From Methylopumilus sp003533095 (GTDB taxonomy: Bacteria; Pseudomonadota; Gammaproteobacteria; Burkholderiales; Methylophilaceae): a DNA stretch of 16,480 nt. The notes below the pieces were generated by a model. That model worked only from the letters and a program-made list of their open reading frames with translations. It ran no database searches and was not told the origin of the DNA. Below, in pieces: positions 15,072 to 16,480 of this stretch. Each line of letters starts with the position of its first letter. The first letter of the stretch is position 1. The stretch covers positions 1-16,480 of the forward strand of contig CAXBPZ010000022.1 of the NCBI GenBank assembly GCA_963977845.1, written 5' to 3'. A program made the translations under genes and the position numbers.

Positions 15072-15818
15072 ATGTCACAAAGTCAGATCATTTTTGGATT
15101 TCATCCAATCATTAGTCAATTAAGACAATCCTCAAGAAGTATTCAAGAAATTTATTTGGATAGTGATCGAAACGATCCTAGAGCTAAAGAAATTATCGAG
15201 TTAGCTAAAGAAAATAATATTCGTATCCTGATGGTAGATCGTACAAGATTGGATGGCATTGCTTCACAATCTAAACATCAAGGTGTAGTTGCAAAAATTA
15301 TTCCTTTAGTGATTCCCTATAAAACGGTAGAAGATATTTTAGAAAGCGACCTAAAGGAACCAGCATTTTTTCTTATACTAGATGGTGTAGAGGATCCGCA
15401 TAATTTGGGCGCTTGTTTGCGTGTTGCAGATGGTATGGGAGTTCATGCTGTGATTGCACCTAAAGATAGAGCGGTAGGGTTAAATGCTACCGTGCGCAAA
15501 GTGGCCTCAGGAGCTGCAGAATCGATACCTTTTATTGTTGTTACGAATTTAGCAAGAACAATTCGTCAGCTTAAGGAAGAAGGCGTTCTTGTGGTGGGTA
15601 CAGCTGAAGATGGTGCCGAGTCTCTCTATGAAGCAAATTTTAAGGGACCTATCGCCGTGGTATTAGGCTCTGAAGGAAGCGGTCTTAGAAGGTTAACCCG
15701 AGAAGTGTGTGATTTCTTAATTAAAATACCAATGTTAGGGGCTGTTGAAAGTTTAAATGTAAGTGTTGCTAGTGGTATTGTGCTGTCAGAAATTAGAAGA
15801 CAACGCTTTAAATCTTAA
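15072..15818 (+). CDS. rlmB: 23S rRNA (guanosine-2251-2'-O)-methyltransferase RlmB
   Basis: This SpoU-class (SPOUT) enzyme methylates the 2'-hydroxyl of G2251 in the 23S rRNA P-loop, using S-adenosylmethionine. The 248-residue protein has the small N-terminal substrate-binding domain (about 1-77; IIFGFHPI). The knotted catalytic domain shows motif 1 with NLGACLR (111-117), motif 2 GSEGSGL (199-205) and motif 3 SLNVSVASG (227-235). The catalytic Arg117, Glu201 and Asn229 are present. Related TrmH tRNA methyltransferases share the fold, but the N-terminal domain and the position directly after rnr support RlmB. The start is 1 bp after the rnr stop. Its last 11 bases overlap the end of the convergent mqo gene. 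Confidence 0.95.
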   Translation: MSQSQIIFGFHPIISQLRQSSRSIQEIYLDSDRNDPRAKEIIELAKENNIRILMVDRTRLDGIASQSKHQGVVAKIIPLVIPYKTVEDILESDLKEPAFFLILDGVEDPHNLGACLRVADGMGVHAVIAPKDRAVGLNATVRKVASGAAESIPFIVVTNLARTIRQLKEEGVLVVGTAEDGAESLYEANFKGPIAVVLGSEGSGLRRLTREVCDFLIKIPMLGAVESLNVSVASGIVLSEIRRQRFKS

Positions 15819-16480
15819 ACCCAAGAGTTTTATAAGTGGATCGCCGAGTTTTTATAAATAAAGACGGCTTTGTACTCAAGTCTTGATTGTAAGATGGTGC
15901 TATTTTTTCAATTTTATTCTTCCAGGCTTTAGAACCGATCCTTCTTTTTAGGCTCCTTTCAATTACATTTAGCATTGAATAAACAGAGGTTGAAGCTCCA
16001 GGAGATGCGCCTAATAGAGCGGCGAGAGAGCTATCATCTGACCAAACAATTTCTGTACCAAATTCTAGTTTTCCACCTATTTTTTTGTAAGGTTTGATAA
16101 TCTGAACTCTCTTACCCGCAGTTTCTAATTTCCAATCTTTTTCTTTTGCTAATGGATAGAATTCTTTTAGCGTGTTCATTTTATTTTTATATGAATTACT
16201 TGATTGCTTTATTAAATAGCTCAGAAGACTAAGATTGGATACAAATACATGAAGCATGGGAAAGATATTACGGCCTTTAATAGATTTAATTAAATCTAAA
16301 TAAGAACCTGTTTTTAAAAATTTAAATGTGAAGCTTGCGAATGGACCAAACATAAGCTGTTTTTTTCCATTGATAATTCTTAAGTCTAGGTGTGGAGCTG
16401 ACATAGGAGGTGCTTTGGGTCCGGCTAAGCCATAGATTTTAGAGAAGTGTTTTTTTGTAATAGATTGATTCTTGCATATT
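15808..16480 (-). CDS. mqo: Malate:quinone oxidoreductase, C-terminal part (runs off window)
   Basis: Mqo is a membrane-associated FAD enzyme that oxidises malate to oxaloacetate and passes electrons to quinone, replacing NAD-linked malate dehydrogenase in the TCA cycle. About 223 C-terminal residues are visible. The frame is open through the right edge, so the gene starts beyond 16480; the ATG at 16404 is internal. Reading upstream of it gives KIYGLAGPKAPPMSAPHLD, which resembles the conserved YGQAA-x-GAPPMS-x-PHLDTR region of Mqo. The stretch LMFGPFASFTFKFLK, then SLAALLGASPGASTS, and a Lys/Arg-rich C-terminus follow, as in the family. The stop lies inside the end of rlmB on the opposite strand. 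No terminator hairpin is visible between the two. Confidence 0.9.
   Translation of the reverse strand, partial: ICKNQSITKKHFSKIYGLAGPKAPPMSAPHLDLRIINGKKQLMFGPFASFTFKFLKTGSYLDLIKSIKGRNIFPMLHVFVSNLSLLSYLIKQSSNSYKNKMNTLKEFYPLAKEKDWKLETAGKRVQIIKPYKKIGGKLEFGTEIVWSDDSSLAALLGASPGASTSVYSMLNVIERSLKRRIGSKAWKNKIEKIAPSYNQDLSTKPSLFIKTRRSTYKTLGFKI

Noticed and set aside
15808..16404. Treating the mqo segment as a complete 198-residue gene starting at 16404, or as a pseudogene
   Set aside because: The frame continues open to the window edge with conserved Mqo sequence upstream of that ATG, so it is a cut-off intact gene rather than a short or broken one.
1..16480. CRISPR array, insertion sequence, prophage, toxin-antitoxin or defence system
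   Set aside because: No repeated spacers, transposase, integrase, inverted terminal repeats or small toxin-like pair was seen on either strand; every long frame is a known housekeeping family.

Overview
The window is an AT-rich stretch (about 35-40% G+C by eye, not counted) of a bacterial chromosome, packed with housekeeping genes. Complete genes cover almost all of it, and the longest non-coding gap is 122 bp. The gene order TSUP - cysI - DUF934 - cysH - cysD - cysN, the CysB-type regulator, the stand-alone formate-tetrahydrofolate ligase and an Mqo-type malate dehydrogenase fit a betaproteobacterium. The low G+C and tight spacing suggest a small-genome methylotroph of the Methylophilaceae (Methylopumilus/OM43-like). 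That placement is inference from gene content and style, since no rRNA or other marker was available to confirm it.

Left arm (1-6002, minus strand): a compact sulfate-assimilation operon, read right to left. It begins with a TauE/SafE-type membrane transporter, followed by sulfite reductase haemoprotein (cysI), a DUF934 protein of unknown function, APS reductase (cysH) and the two ATP sulfurylase subunits (cysD, cysN). Gaps are 18 bp or less, or the genes overlap. CysD/CysN make APS, the Fe-S type CysH reduces it directly to sulfite, and CysI reduces sulfite to sulfide. No APS kinase (cysC) and no flavoprotein subunit (cysJ) lies in the window.

Centre (6003-11205): a 122-bp divergent control region separates this operon from a plus-strand series starting with the LysR-type regulator CysB. 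The series continues with fhs (formate activation onto tetrahydrofolate), a YigZ/IMPACT family protein, rmuC, and the molybdopterin synthase subunits moaD and moaE. Spacing runs from +15 bp to an 11-bp overlap, so the series may be one transcript.

Right arm (11291-16480): galU and hpt, 16 bp apart, then rnr (RNase R) and rlmB (23S rRNA Gm2251 methyltransferase), 1 bp apart. On the minus strand is the C-terminal part of mqo, which runs off the right edge and whose end overlaps the end of rlmB by 11 bp.

I saw no mobile element, phage gene, CRISPR array, tRNA, rRNA, toxin-antitoxin pair or defence gene. I did not find a convincing new system. The points most worth following are the DUF934 protein between cysI and cysH, the transporter heading the operon, and the possible cotranscription of C1 and molybdopterin genes with cysB.
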